64,000 nucleotides of DNA from Alteromonas antoniana (GTDB lineage Bacteria; Pseudomonadota; Gammaproteobacteria; Enterobacterales; Alteromonadaceae). Location of the stretch: positions 1 to 64,000 of the forward strand of contig NZ_JAESDH010000024.1 in NCBI RefSeq assembly GCF_019249295.1, written 5' to 3'. The notes under the pieces are model-generated. The model saw nothing but the letters and a program-made list of their open reading frames with translations. It was not told the origin of the DNA and did no database searches. Made by a program: the position numbers and the translations under genes. Shown here one piece after another: positions 8,731 to 17,996 of this stretch; the stretch's first letter is position 1; each line of letters opens with the position of its first letter.

Positions 8731-10163
8731 CTACCGCTCTGACTGGCGGCTTATAGCTGCGCCCAGTTGGCTCACACCCGAACTGAATTCCAACTCGCTA
8801 GGGTTATCCACTACCGCCTCATTTTCTAGGATCAGCCGGGCACGGTAGGCAACTTTATTCAGCCTCGACCAGAACAAGGCGTACGCAGCACTGCCCCAAA
8901 CCACCACCGCTACGGTTTCGCTGGCAAGTATTCCTTTAGCCCCAAACTCGCCTCCTAACAGATAAACCGCTGGCACCACACCTAAAAATATCCGGGCCAG
9001 ATTAAATAAGGTCGCTGTGTTGGGCATGTGCAGGTTATTAAACCCGGCCACAGCAATAATCAGCATGCCAACAAAAATAAATCCGCTTACCATGTATTGC
9101 GCATAAAACTGAATAAGTTCCGCTGCCAGCGCTTCTGCGCTAAACAGGGTGGCCACAGGTTGCCAGAACACATCAAATAACAGCCACACTACGCAAACAT
9201 ACACCACGGAGATCCACAAAGACTGTTTCACTGCCTGCCTGACCCGGCTATACAAGCTAGCGCTGGCGTTCTGCCCCAGAATGGGCCCAATAGAAACTAA
9301 CATCCCTAACACAACGCCAAAAGTACAGGTAGAAGCCGGCCAATAATAGCGGCACCGGCTACAGCCGTATCGCCATATTCGGCCATATTTCTGATAACGA
9401 TGGCACTGCCTAAAGGGGTACTTAACGTGGTTAGCATGGCGGGTATGGCAATGCGGGTAATATGTCGTGCGTCCGCACGAAGTGTTGAAATTGACGGGCG
9501 CACAAAATAATCATGCCGGCGTATTAATATGTTAACGCCCACCACCATAAGTGCGATCCGTGCGATCACTGCAGCCCAGGCTGCGCCTTCCACACCCAAC
9601 TGCATGTATACAATAAGTAACGTATTTAACAAGCCAATAAGCGCTGCGGCAACAAACGTTGATGAGATACTTCGCCGGGCATCACCAATAGCCCTCAATA
9701 CCGACGCACAACACATACCCAGCATTAATGCAGGTGTCGCCGGCAGTACAATGGTGCAGTAGTCGGAGACCAACTGAAGCGTACTGCCGGTAGCGCCAAG
9801 TGCCGACAGCAAAGGCACATTAAATATCCACGCGGATAAGCTGAGAATACTGCTGAAAACCACGCTGACGTACATCGAATGAGAACCCACACGTTTTGCT
9901 TCGTCTCTGTTACCTGCCCCCTCAGCCCGGGCCACAAGAACCGCCAGTGCCACCTGCAGTCCCAACCCGGTGGATACCAAAAAGAACATCAGGGTTCCGG
10001 CAAAGCCGATTGCCGCAGCAAGTTCCTGGTTACCCAACAAGCTAAGACAGTACATATCGATAAGATCGCTGATAACAAGCGCAAGCAGGCTCAGCGTATT
10101 TACCGCAGTCATGATAAGTAGATGCTTAAAAACAGATCCGCGAGTGAACACCGCGACCGACAT
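8731..10163 (-). pseudogene. MATE-family multidrug/Na+ efflux pump, frameshifted
   Basis: Two frames together make one full-length (~475 aa) MATE transporter. The N-terminal part (10163 to about 9320) has the first hydrophobic helices and the MATE-like DARRS and AIPAMLTTLSTPLGS segments. The C-terminal part (to 8731) begins GMLVSIGPILGQNASA, the conserved repeat-2 motif. At about 9320-9330 a single-base shift changes frame: GRLLPVLLA runs to a stop while the next frame continues VVLGMLVSIG. The start at 10163 is set by GGAAGG just before the ATG. Either a real inactivation or a base-call error; other genes in this island are broken too. Confidence 0.82.
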
Positions 10164-10369
10164 ATTACCTTCCGGTGGTATAAAAAGAAGTATGTTGGCG
10201 CACCCTTTCCGAATACTCCATGGCAAATACGGCTCTCTTTTTTAGCATTTGGTGCCGGATATTTAAGATGAGCGTCTTACTGATAGGGCTTCGATGCGTT
10301 CAAAACTCCCCCATTTCTTTCACTGTTGTAAAAAAGCAAACTCTGTATCCACAGTTTTTATCACGTAAC

Positions 10370-10394
10370 TACAAAATTATTTGTTATTTTTGTA
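10370..10394. promoter_or_regulatory. Candidate HipB operator upstream of hipBST
   Basis: An AT-rich palindrome with outer arms TACAAA and TTTGTA separated by 13 bp lies 55 bp before hipB. HipB-type antitoxins repress their own operons by binding inverted repeats; that this is the site is an inference. Confidence 0.3.
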
Positions 10395-10448
10395 CTATCA
10401 TGCGAATATTCAAAAAATATAACCAAATTATTTACTGTATTGCGATTT

Positions 10449-10799
10449 ATGATTAAGAAAAAGACAAGCTCTCTCCCCTCTTCACATGCAAGTGAGATAG
10501 CACAATTGAAGCACGCTGAAATGGCACTTAGTGAGGCAATTAATGCAGTGGTTAACGCGACTGAACAGCAACAGCGCGATCCGGCCAGTTTTACGCATCA
10601 TTGCCATATTCCCGACGTTCTCTCACGTTACAGGGTAGAGCACAACATTAATAAAGGTGATTTGGCGCTACTTGCAGGAATTACTCCCAACACATTGATA
10701 AAAATGGAGAAGAGCTACAGAAACATGCGGGTAGAAACGCTGCTAAACGTGCTCGAATCTCTGGGGTTAACCTTGTATGTAGGGCCTGTAGATGAATAA
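10449..10799 (+). CDS. hipB: HipB-type antitoxin / repressor of tripartite HipBST
   Basis: Product of ~116 aa with a Cro/C1-type helix-turn-helix at about residues 55-105 (RVEHNINKGDLALLAGIT followed by TLIKMEKSYRNMRVETLLNVLESLGL). It is the first gene of three overlapping genes; its stop overlaps the start of hipS by 8 bp. In characterised HipBST systems HipB binds operator DNA and the toxin, while neutralisation rests mainly on HipS. I use the ATG at 10449, since the frame's earlier start at 10440 is a TTG and neither has a clear Shine-Dalgarno. Confidence 0.85.
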   Translation: MIKKKTSSLPSSHASEIAQLKHAEMALSEAINAVVNATEQQQRDPASFTHHCHIPDVLSRYRVEHNINKGDLALLAGITPNTLIKMEKSYRNMRVETLLNVLESLGLTLYVGPVDE

Positions 10800-11133
10800 T
10801 GCTGACCGGGCTGGAAAGGTGTTGGCAAACGGCGTGCTGGCCGGTTACCTCTATGAGGTGCGTGACGGTATAAGAGATCTTTACACGTTTGTGTATGACA
10901 GTGAGTACTTGAAATCAGGCAGCCCCATTGGCCACGCTTTTCCTTTAACAGATGAGCCCTTCCTATGGGATGCCCTTCCCCCATTTTTCGAAAACCTGGT
11001 CAGTGAGGGCTGGATAAGAACGCACCAAACCAGCCGGACAAGACTAGACAAACAAGACTCTTTTGGGTTGCTTTTGGCAAACGGCGAAGAGTTAATTGGT
11101 GCCTTGTCTGTGCTACCGGTAGAGGTGAGCTAA
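10792..11133 (+). CDS. hipS: HipS antitoxin (detached HipA N-terminal subdomain)
   Basis: Product of 113 aa matching the N-terminal subdomain 1 of HipA kinases: GKVLANGVLAGYLYEV then YDSEYLKSGSPIGHAFPL and FFENLVSEGW. In ordinary HipA this is fused to the kinase; here it is a separate gene between hipB and the kinase, the hallmark of HipBST, where HipS binds and neutralises HipT. Its stop overlaps the hipT start (TAATG), so production is translationally coupled. Confidence 0.88.
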   Translation: MNNADRAGKVLANGVLAGYLYEVRDGIRDLYTFVYDSEYLKSGSPIGHAFPLTDEPFLWDALPPFFENLVSEGWIRTHQTSRTRLDKQDSFGLLLANGEELIGALSVLPVEVS

Positions 11134-12137
11134 TGGGCATTTGCAAAGGCACTCTGAAAGCGGTAAGTGACTCGCAGCTGTCGCAGGGTTACAGCAAAGC
11201 CTTCTTAAAACCGATGTTTGGGTTATCGCGTATGCCAGACTCAGGCTTGAAAATTGCGACTACAGCACACGAATTCGACCACCTTGCCCCACAGTACACC
11301 AAGGGTGCATCAATATCCGGTGTTCAGCGGAAACTGCTTATGGATGTAGTGGATAATCAACTGGTGCCCGCCACACATGGCCAGTACATTGTAAAACCTG
11401 CCCCACCGGGCTTGCCCCACTTGCCCGAGAATGAGCACGCCATGATGTGCCTGGCAAATGCGGTTGGATTTAACGTTGCCCATTGCGCACTGCTGCCTTT
11501 TGAAGACGGGGAACCCGGCTATGTGGTAAAACGCTTCGATATTCTGCCTTCCGGCCAACGGCTTTTCATCGAAGACGGTGCATCACTTTGCAACGTACAT
11601 CCGAAACACAAAGGCAGCGATGCCCTATCGTATGAACATGCCTTGATCACCTTGTATGAAGCAGCCGGGAAAAAGCTACCGGTTTTACTGAATGGCTTCA
11701 GGCAAGTGTTATTTGCCTATTTAATTGGCAACAACGACCTGCACCTTAAGAACTTTTCCATGTTCCGCAAGCCTGATGTAAAAAGTGTCACTATGGTGGA
11801 CTTCACACCGGTGTATGACGTGTTATCGGTATTCCCTTATCCGGATTTTCAGGGCGACTACCTCACCTTGAGTTTGCTGGAATCAGAAGTTCAGGGCACC
11901 TTCACACCTCAGTACGACGCCTATGGTTATTACACTCAGTTCGACTTCATTCAACTGGCTAAAAATATAGGAATGAATGATCGTGCCGCAACCACTTTCG
12001 TAGCCCGCCTGACCAATGACGTTGAAAAGCATCTTAAGCACTATATTTTTGCCTCCACCATGCCGGAAGCAATGAAACAAACACTTTATACACAGATAAC
12101 CGAAAGAATAGGCTGTATGCGCCGGCCTGATGTGTAG
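11133..12137 (+). CDS. hipT: HipT serine/threonine kinase toxin
   Basis: Product of 334 aa, the HipA kinase core without the N-terminal subdomain. It has GASISGVQRKLLMD at the Gly-rich loop, with Ser60-Ile-Ser62 corresponding to the autophosphorylated SIS motif of HipT. YIVKPAPPGLPHLPENE and VKRFD fit the nucleotide-binding lobe, GNNDLHLKNFSM (about residues 198-209) the catalytic loop, and VDFTPVYD the metal-binding aspartate. The length equals that known for HipT. HipT of enteropathogenic E. coli phosphorylates tryptophanyl-tRNA synthetase; the target here is inferred by homology. All catalytic residues look intact, so the module is probably active. Confidence 0.9.
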   Translation: MGICKGTLKAVSDSQLSQGYSKAFLKPMFGLSRMPDSGLKIATTAHEFDHLAPQYTKGASISGVQRKLLMDVVDNQLVPATHGQYIVKPAPPGLPHLPENEHAMMCLANAVGFNVAHCALLPFEDGEPGYVVKRFDILPSGQRLFIEDGASLCNVHPKHKGSDALSYEHALITLYEAAGKKLPVLLNGFRQVLFAYLIGNNDLHLKNFSMFRKPDVKSVTMVDFTPVYDVLSVFPYPDFQGDYLTLSLLESEVQGTFTPQYDAYGYYTQFDFIQLAKNIGMNDRAATTFVARLTNDVEKHLKHYIFASTMPEAMKQTLYTQITERIGCMRRPDV

Positions 12138-12160
12138 CCTTATTTGTAAGGCGTTTTTTT
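12137..12160 (+). terminator. Terminator of hipBST
   Basis: Short stem GCCTT / AAGGC overlaps the hipT stop and is followed by a run of seven T residues. Confidence 0.7.
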
Positions 12161-12261
12161 AAGTAGAGTTGTCTGTCTGGTGAAGCGCCATCATCTGATT
12201 AGAAATAATGAAGACAACGTAGATTTACTATGGCAACGCAATTAATTGTGAATGCAGGTAT

Positions 12262-12348
12262 CTAGTCAAACCCTGCTGCCCCCTCATTCTCTTCGTAGCT
12301 CAGTGCCCCTGCTAGTTCGCCTTTGTAATTTACTTCAATTGTTGCCAT
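12262..12348 (-). pseudogene. hipA remnant (first 28 codons)
   Basis: A short frame starting MATIEVNYKGELAGALSYEE is the typical beginning of a HipA N-terminal domain, but stops after 28 codons and nothing of the kinase follows; the intact hipBST begins its end within 130 bp on the other strand. Its ATG overlaps the stop of the hipB remnant (TAATG), the normal hipBA coupling, so it is the broken second gene of a hipBA pair. Confidence 0.7.
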
Positions 12349-12667
12349 TACCAGTCTAACTCTGCTTTTTGTGATGCGTTGACCACTGTTTTTCCACTCG
12401 CACGCTGTTTTTGAGTACCTTTGGTTTTAAGAAGTTGAATGGGTGATACTCCGTAGTCAGGAAACGCCCCTAAAAGCTGATCTTTCAGGTCTAAAGCTGC
12501 CATAATAGCAGCGTAGGTTTCCAGGGTACTTTTACCGGCCTCTGCATTTTTATTGCGTTTAAAGAAAGAGCAGCGAGAATTGCTACATCCTTCTGAGTCA
12601 GATCACGGTTCAAGCGTTACTGTCGTACTCTGGCACCGATCAGTTCAGCAATTTCTGCAGCGTCCAT
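12348..12667 (-). pseudogene. hipB remnant (stop codon and frameshift)
   Basis: Reading down from the ATG at 12667: MDAAEIAELIGARVRQ, an in-frame TAA, then RLNRDLTQKDVAILAALSL, clearly a Cro/C1-type helix-turn-helix. After that the frame shifts once and continues NAEAGKSTLETYAAIMAALDL to a stop overlapping the hipA remnant. Gene order and overlap are those of a two-gene hipBA operon. The protein cannot be made as is. Confidence 0.75.
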
Positions 12668-12670
12668 AAT

Positions 12671-12809
12671 AGCCCTTACAAGGCATTTTGTATCTCTGAA
12701 ACACTTCAACAGACCTTTTATAGGCTGTTAAGTTACGAACAACATAAAAGCCTGCAAAAGGGCTTTTATGTTTAAATATGCACACAAAAGACCCTACAAA
12801 GGCTCTTTT
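12671..12809 (-). promoter_or_regulatory. Four evenly spaced palindromes, probable HipB operators
   Basis: Four related imperfect inverted repeats of form AG(A/C)CCT...AAAGG(C)CT begin at 12671, 12711, 12749 and 12789, that is 40, 38 and 40 bp apart. The third is an 11-bp perfect stem (ACATAAAAGCC / GGCTTTTATGT), the fourth AAAAGA / TCTTTT with inner CCT / AGG; the first two are weaker. They lie immediately upstream of the dead hipB start. E. coli hipBA is also preceded by four HipB operators, so this is best read as a preserved operator array. Confidence 0.6.
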
Positions 12810-12961
12810 AATAAAGACTGCCATATGCCTCAATACTGCTCACTCTCATACCACTAGCACCTCCTGACTGCGCTTCGGACAATAGAAGTCGAATGAAAAT
12901 GCTTTATTGGTGTGAGCCCCCCATCGCGCCCACCATTTGTAAAAAAAATGAAAAAAAACAA

Positions 12962-12991
12962 TTAACATCACCTGAATTTACTGGCTATAAT
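12962..12991 (+). promoter_or_regulatory. Promoter of the hydrolase operon
   Basis: TTAACA at 12962-12967 and TATAAT at 12986-12991 are 18 bp apart, followed by a ~100-bp leader to the GTG at 13098. No other feature was seen in 12810-13097. Confidence 0.5.
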
Positions 12992-13097
12992 TTAACCAAA
13001 CATGGCGGTTGTATTTATAAATTCCGGCGGCCAATTCAGGCCAGGAGGTGCCGGGTAGTTTAATTCACTGCAAAGTGATACAGGGAAGGGATTCATT

Positions 13098-14167
13098 GTG
13101 ACCAAACCCATTCTTATCATGACCCATGGCATGGGCTCATCTACGGCTGCGTCTTTTAACAAAGAAGTTGTCGATGCCTTTCAACACGCTTACAACCAGT
13201 ATCCGTCTTTCAAAAACAAAAATATCGAAGAGCTTATCGATATTGAGGTCATTGAATACAACTCTATTCTTGAGGAACACCGGCAGGCAATGGCGGAAGA
13301 AGCGGCTTCTGTTGCAAACGTTCTGGCCGGGATCCCCGGTCAGAATGTTACTCAGGAGCTAACTACAAAACTTACCCAATATACTGAGAAGTTCGGCGCG
13401 GATACGTTTTTTTATACCCACCTGCTGGATGTGCTTTTTTACCGGTTCACGGTATTAGGAGAGCTGTGCCGTATTCGCGTAGGCAAAGCCATTATCAAGG
13501 CAGTTAAGGAAAGAGGCGCGGCGAATGTGCATATACTGGGGCACTCTCTTGGCACTGCGGTTGTTCACGACGCTCTTGCTTCTGCCTATAGCGAGGGTTT
13601 CGATATAGAAAACGAAATTACTGCACTGTCGCCGGAAATGCATAAACTTGCCAGCGTTCAACTTGTGGCGAATGTATCACGGGTGCTTGAGTTGTTTATT
13701 AATGTCGATCAGTCTGTGGTCAAACCACACACCGGTTGTACTTTTGCTTACCGGGAATACCGGCATCGGTACGATCCGTTTACCCGGGTGCGGCCTTTCA
13801 ACCCGCCAGCCACCCCCCCTGGCAAGCTGAGTCCTATAAGCTGATCCACACCAATAGAATTGCTCAGTTAAACACCCATAATGTAGCACACTATATTAAA
13901 AACCCGCTTGTTCATCGTGAAATGATACCGTTTTTTGATCAGGATTTCTGGCCGGAAGATGCGGAGGCACTGAATGCAGACACCACCTTTCTTAATGCAT
14001 CCGACAAAGAAATTTATAAGGAAGTGGCTGAAAAGTGTGACCAGCTTTTTGATTTCCCCTCTGGCTCGGTGAGCGAATTATTGGCTGTGGTAAAAAGCTA
14101 TATGGATATCGTTAAAGCTTACGGCGGTACGCTGGCAAGCACTGAGGAGGAAGGTGATGAAAATTAA
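13098..14167 (+). pseudogene. Alpha/beta-hydrolase (lipase-like), frameshifted in a C7 run
   Basis: About 355 aa when two frames are joined. The first frame (13098-13844, GTG start with GGAAGGG 7 bp before it) has a THGMGSS oxyanion loop near residue 10 and the nucleophile elbow GHSLGTAV near 148. At 13813-13819 seven C residues occur; reading six puts the ribosome in the frame that continues WQAESYKLIHTNRIAQ and THNVAHYI, which supplies the expected catalytic histidine, to 14167. As written the gene stops at 13844 and lacks the His. This may be a true mutation, slippage-based phase variation or a sequencing indel. It leads an operon with the next two genes. Confidence 0.7.
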
Positions 14168-15215
14168 GTTCACTACAGTCCTCGTCGCAGTCGTTACTGC
14201 CTGTTTATATACTTTCTGCTTCACCCCGGCACTGGCAGACGGCATTGACAGAGAAAAGTGGAAAGCATTTTGCACTGAAGCGCTGAGCACTACTCCCACC
14301 TACTTTACTTCGTTTGGTGACAGTGCCCACGAACTACGACAAACCTATTGCGCTACATTGGATATGGATGCGTTCAGAGAAGCTGTGGTGTCTGCAATGG
14401 TAGCCGACTCAACTCCATTCACTGCGGCTAACGGCATACCGGTTAACGGATCTAATCAGTCTTTTACGTTCAATCCCATAATAAACAGCCTGGCATCGAT
14501 GCCCCTGACGTTGGGGGTGCCAAACTTTCAGTCACGACGCACCGCGTCAACAATCGAGTTGGGATTAGGCTCGTTACAGGCCTACTCGCTTCCTCTGGAT
14601 GCATGTACCTCAACCATTCAACAAACGTACACAGATGCAACCTGTATGTCTTATTTTTCAGAATTCAAAGACGTATACACCTTTGCCCAGCAAACGGTAG
14701 CGGCCCCTGTTGCCGAACAAGTCTGGCAAGTATGGGATGCGGCAGAAAAAGAATGGAACCGGTACTTTGATGAAGGCCGTTCTCAGTATCCCTGGGAGTA
14801 TTTTGCCAACTATGCGTGGTGGGCGCGTTCAAAGCGAGCCGGAGAAGTCGGCACACCTTTGGATTACCAGATAATATTACTTCACCCCAGTCCGGTGATA
14901 GAAAATGTAAAAGACGCCAGAGACGGCGAGAACACCGAACCGGCCCTGATGATAGAAGTGGTTGGCATTAACTACTGGCAATCTGACAAGTGGTACCAAC
15001 CCACCGGCGCCTCACTGGTGACGATCCATGCTGACCGGGATGAAGTGCGCGACTGGGCATACGGTGTTGCCGTGCATTTTAACAATAACCTCACCATTGG
15101 TATGGCAAGTCATGAGCACGAAAATGGCATTTTTATTTCGGTCGATTTGCTAAACGCGCTGTTTGATACCGAATCCAGAATAAAAGAAATTCGCAGCCAG
15201 TTTTTAGGACAATAA
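14157..15215 (+). CDS. Secreted protein of unknown function
   Basis: About 352 aa with a clear signal peptide (FTTVLVAVVTACLYTF up to ALADG). I do not recognise the family. The mature part has several cysteines (FCTEAL, TYCATL, DACTST, ATCMSY) consistent with periplasmic disulphides, and many aromatic residues (WEYFANYAWWA). It overlaps the end of the hydrolase reading frame by 11 bp, with GAGGAA close before the ATG at 14157, and is 2 bp from the next gene, so hydrolase, secreted protein and membrane protein form one unit. Confidence 0.75.
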   Translation: MKIKFTTVLVAVVTACLYTFCFTPALADGIDREKWKAFCTEALSTTPTYFTSFGDSAHELRQTYCATLDMDAFREAVVSAMVADSTPFTAANGIPVNGSNQSFTFNPIINSLASMPLTLGVPNFQSRRTASTIELGLGSLQAYSLPLDACTSTIQQTYTDATCMSYFSEFKDVYTFAQQTVAAPVAEQVWQVWDAAEKEWNRYFDEGRSQYPWEYFANYAWWARSKRAGEVGTPLDYQIILLHPSPVIENVKDARDGENTEPALMIEVVGINYWQSDKWYQPTGASLVTIHADRDEVRDWAYGVAVHFNNNLTIGMASHEHENGIFISVDLLNALFDTESRIKEIRSQFLGQ

Positions 15216-15217
15216 TC

Positions 15218-16000
15218 ATGAGTGAAATAATTCATAAAGATATCGACTACCGGGTATTGAGGCTGATTGTTGGCACCATTGCGATAAGCATCGCCGTGGT
15301 GTGCACGGTATTGTTCTGGGTATCAACCGACACGCGGATCATCCCTACCAGTATCAGTGTAACTTACCATTTGGGTGCGCGGGATTTCTTTGTTGGCGCC
15401 CTGTTTGCTGTTGGCGGTTTCCTGCTGGCATATAAAGGGTGGACTGATTCCGAGTTCAGGCTGGCTAAGATAGCGGGAATTTGTGCAATTCTTGTGGCCG
15501 TAAATCCGACCTCTATCGATAAGAGGTGGGTAGATAACGTGCCACTGCCATTTGATCAGACCAAATGTAAAACCTTCGATGAAGAAAACAATGCACCTGC
15601 TGATGATTACAGGTGCATTACTACCGGCACAAAAATCACTCCTGTGATCCACGGTGCTGCCGCATTCGCACTTATCGGGATCCTGTTTTTTTACTGCGTT
15701 GGCTTTTATCGCAGGGCCAGGGAAAAACTAAAAACGCATCACTCCATGGGGCGAATAAAAAGGCGGATCGTTGTGTATTTTATGTGCGCGGCCGCCATGG
15801 TGGTATCCGCCGTCGTAGGCGGTTGTATGCAGCTTATAAACACAGCGCCAGATAATACTGCGATTTTTTGGGTTGAGTTCGTGTGTTTGTGGGCATTCGG
15901 AATATCATGGCTGGTAGCATCAAAACGCATTCCTTACTTTAGCCATAAGAAAGAAGAAGAGGATCAGGCGGATGATGATTTAAGTGACAAGGATAAGTGA
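15218..16000 (+). CDS. Multi-pass membrane protein (DUF998-like pattern)
   Basis: 260 aa with about six hydrophobic segments. The stretch SISVTYHLGARDFFVGALF followed by AYKGW matches the 'SIS.YY...RD.FVG' pattern of widespread uncharacterised membrane proteins related to DUF998. An outer loop holds cysteines (TKCKTF, YRCIT), and the C-terminus is highly acidic (EEEDQADDDLSDKDK). It is the last gene of the hydrolase operon and converges on the dead SDR gene, whose end overlaps it antisense. Function unknown. Confidence 0.75.
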   Translation: MSEIIHKDIDYRVLRLIVGTIAISIAVVCTVLFWVSTDTRIIPTSISVTYHLGARDFFVGALFAVGGFLLAYKGWTDSEFRLAKIAGICAILVAVNPTSIDKRWVDNVPLPFDQTKCKTFDEENNAPADDYRCITTGTKITPVIHGAAAFALIGILFFYCVGFYRRAREKLKTHHSMGRIKRRIVVYFMCAAAMVVSAVVGGCMQLINTAPDNTAIFWVEFVCLWAFGISWLVASKRIPYFSHKKEEEDQADDDLSDKDK

Positions 16001-16885
16001 TCGCCAATGGCGTTGCCGAGGTTTCATGCAACGCCAGCGAATGATTTAACCGGCTTTGAAACCTAACAACTATCCCGGCCCCGGCGGTCATGCCGCCATC
16101 CACAGCAATATCCTGAAAGTTCACATAACCCGCTGCGTCACTGGCTAAAAACAATGCTACCTGGGCAATATCTATTGGCTGCCCGGCACGTTGTGTCGGG
16201 TTGGCCTTCGCCAGATTACGGTTCAGCTTTTCCATTTTGCGGGCGGTTTCGGCTTCATCCAATGTACGCGCTCGTTCAGATCCATCAAAAATACAGGGGT
16301 GGCAACGGCACCCGGAGAAATCGCATTGGCGGTTGTGCCATAACAGCCCAGTTCCATTCCTGCTTAGCGTGTCAGCTGCGAAACAGCTGCTTTTGCGCCG
16401 CTGTACAAATAGCCGCCCATATGGGTACGAATGGCCGCCACACTGGAGTTATTAATAATTCGGCCAAAACCCTGCTCTTTCATAATTGGCGTGGCATGCT
16501 TCATACCGAACACCACACTGCCTACCAACAAATCCATGGCGTTACGAAATTCAGTTTGCGTCACCTCTTCCACACTACTCAGCGTGCCCGCACCGGCGTT
16601 GTTAAACAGCATATCTAAACGCCCGAACCGTTCAATACACTGATCTGCCGACGCCTTTATTTCAGCCTCTTCCATAATATTTGCTTTGAAAAAGTGCGCG
16701 TTTTTACCTCACTGTTCTTCCAGCGCTATGCTTTTTTTTGTATCTCTGCCGGTAAACACCACTTTCGCGCCATTCTGAATGAACAGTTCTACCGTTGCCT
16801 GCCCAATACCGCTGGTACCACCGGTTATCAACGCTACCTTGTTTTTTAATGGGTAAGTGAGTTCGCAAAGTTTACTGTCAGTCAT
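15939..16885 (-). pseudogene. Short-chain dehydrogenase/reductase, decayed
   Basis: All parts of a classical SDR are visible in order: TGGTSGIGQA cofactor loop, NNAGAG, an active-site Ser/Tyr region (INNSSVAA ... YLYSGAK), SPGAVATP, and the C-terminal FLASDAAGYV..AVDGGM. The frame is broken by TGA at 16709-16711, a stop at about 16364-16366, and a shift near 16260. It begins 7 bp inside the end of the esterase gene, so the two once formed an operon. Confidence 0.85.
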
Positions 16886-17996
16886 GGTGTCCTCGGCAGG
16901 CAAATAGAGTATACTTATTTCTGAATACGCCATCTAAGGGCTTATCCATATTGTCTTTTACTGTGTCAGGCAAATAGTCGCCGTTTCGCAGCTGGCTTAC
17001 CCAGGCACCATCAAACTCGTCCAAGTAGGTGACTTCCGGTGCTTTACCTGCGCATCCGGTTGCCAGCCAGCTCATGTATTCGATGTGGGCCGGGTTTGCG
17101 GAAGGCGGCACATACTTTTCGAGATGCTTAAGTTTTCGAGATACACGCCCCAGCCAGGCGTGCATGTCATGATAGCGCCAGTGTAGCGACGCGCCCATAT
17201 GGTCGCAGTCATGCAGCAACCGGTATTCGTGCTCAATACGATATTCCCATAACGTGTGATGAAGAAATTCCGCGCCATCATGTGAGTTGAAGAAGTCTTT
17301 ATCCCCGGCCTCTACATAAATTTTAAGCCCTGAGTTGCGAATGGCTTCAGCGTTATCGCGTGCAATGGTGGGTACATTGTTGGCTTCGTAGAATGCGTTA
17401 TCTACCGGCCAGCCCCAGCGCTTGGCCTGTTCTTCCGGTGGAAGATTGTGCTGGTTTACGTAGTTGCGTGGTTGTAAATCCTGATACTCGTAAACCGGAT
17501 TAATGGCAGCTCCGGCAGACACCACTGCGCCAAACTTTTCAGGGTGTTTAAACGCGGTACGAAGTGCGCCCATGCCGCCCATCGACAACCCCATAATGTA
17601 GTTATTTTCCGGACCAGTCGCGGTATTAAAGTTACTGACAATGTATTTCTGGAACTCAAAAATAAAATCTTCCCATAGCTCGCTGCCATCAATGTAATTT
17701 AAGTACCAGGAGCCTCTGCCATTAAAACAGCCGACCACCATGGGAGGTAACGTGCCCTCTTCCCATAACTTCTCGTAAAATGGCTGCAGGCGTTCCAGCA
17801 TTCGATGATCTAAACCGCCGCCTTGCAGGTGTAATAACAACGGTAAGCTGTCATTTTTACTGAATCCGGGAGGGGTAAGAATGCTAATTTCTACCGCACC
17901 AGGAACCAATGCCGAGGCTAATCGGGATGTATAAATTTCAGACGAAGATGTAAATGTACCCACAGTTACCTGTTTACCCTCATGGTTTGCTGACAA
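16878..17996 (-). CDS. Esterase D / feruloyl-esterase-like hydrolase
   Basis: 372-aa cytosolic-looking serine esterase of the putative esterase (FrsA/EstD, PF00756-type) family. LLLHLQGGGLDH marks the oxyanion region, GLSMGGMGALR the nucleophile, EAGDKDFFNS the acid and LHDCDHMGASLHW the histidine segment; the triad looks intact. The protein continues ~90 residues past the histidine and ends over the start of the SDR pseudogene. The substrate is unknown. Confidence 0.82.
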   Translation of the reverse strand: MSANHEGKQVTVGTFTSSSEIYTSRLASALVPGAVEISILTPPGFSKNDSLPLLLHLQGGGLDHRMLERLQPFYEKLWEEGTLPPMVVGCFNGRGSWYLNYIDGSELWEDFIFEFQKYIVSNFNTATGPENNYIMGLSMGGMGALRTAFKHPEKFGAVVSAGAAINPVYEYQDLQPRNYVNQHNLPPEEQAKRWGWPVDNAFYEANNVPTIARDNAEAIRNSGLKIYVEAGDKDFFNSHDGAEFLHHTLWEYRIEHEYRLLHDCDHMGASLHWRYHDMHAWLGRVSRKLKHLEKYVPPSANPAHIEYMSWLATGCAGKAPEVTYLDEFDGAWVSQLRNGDYLPDTVKDNMDKPLDGVFRNKYTLFACRGHHD

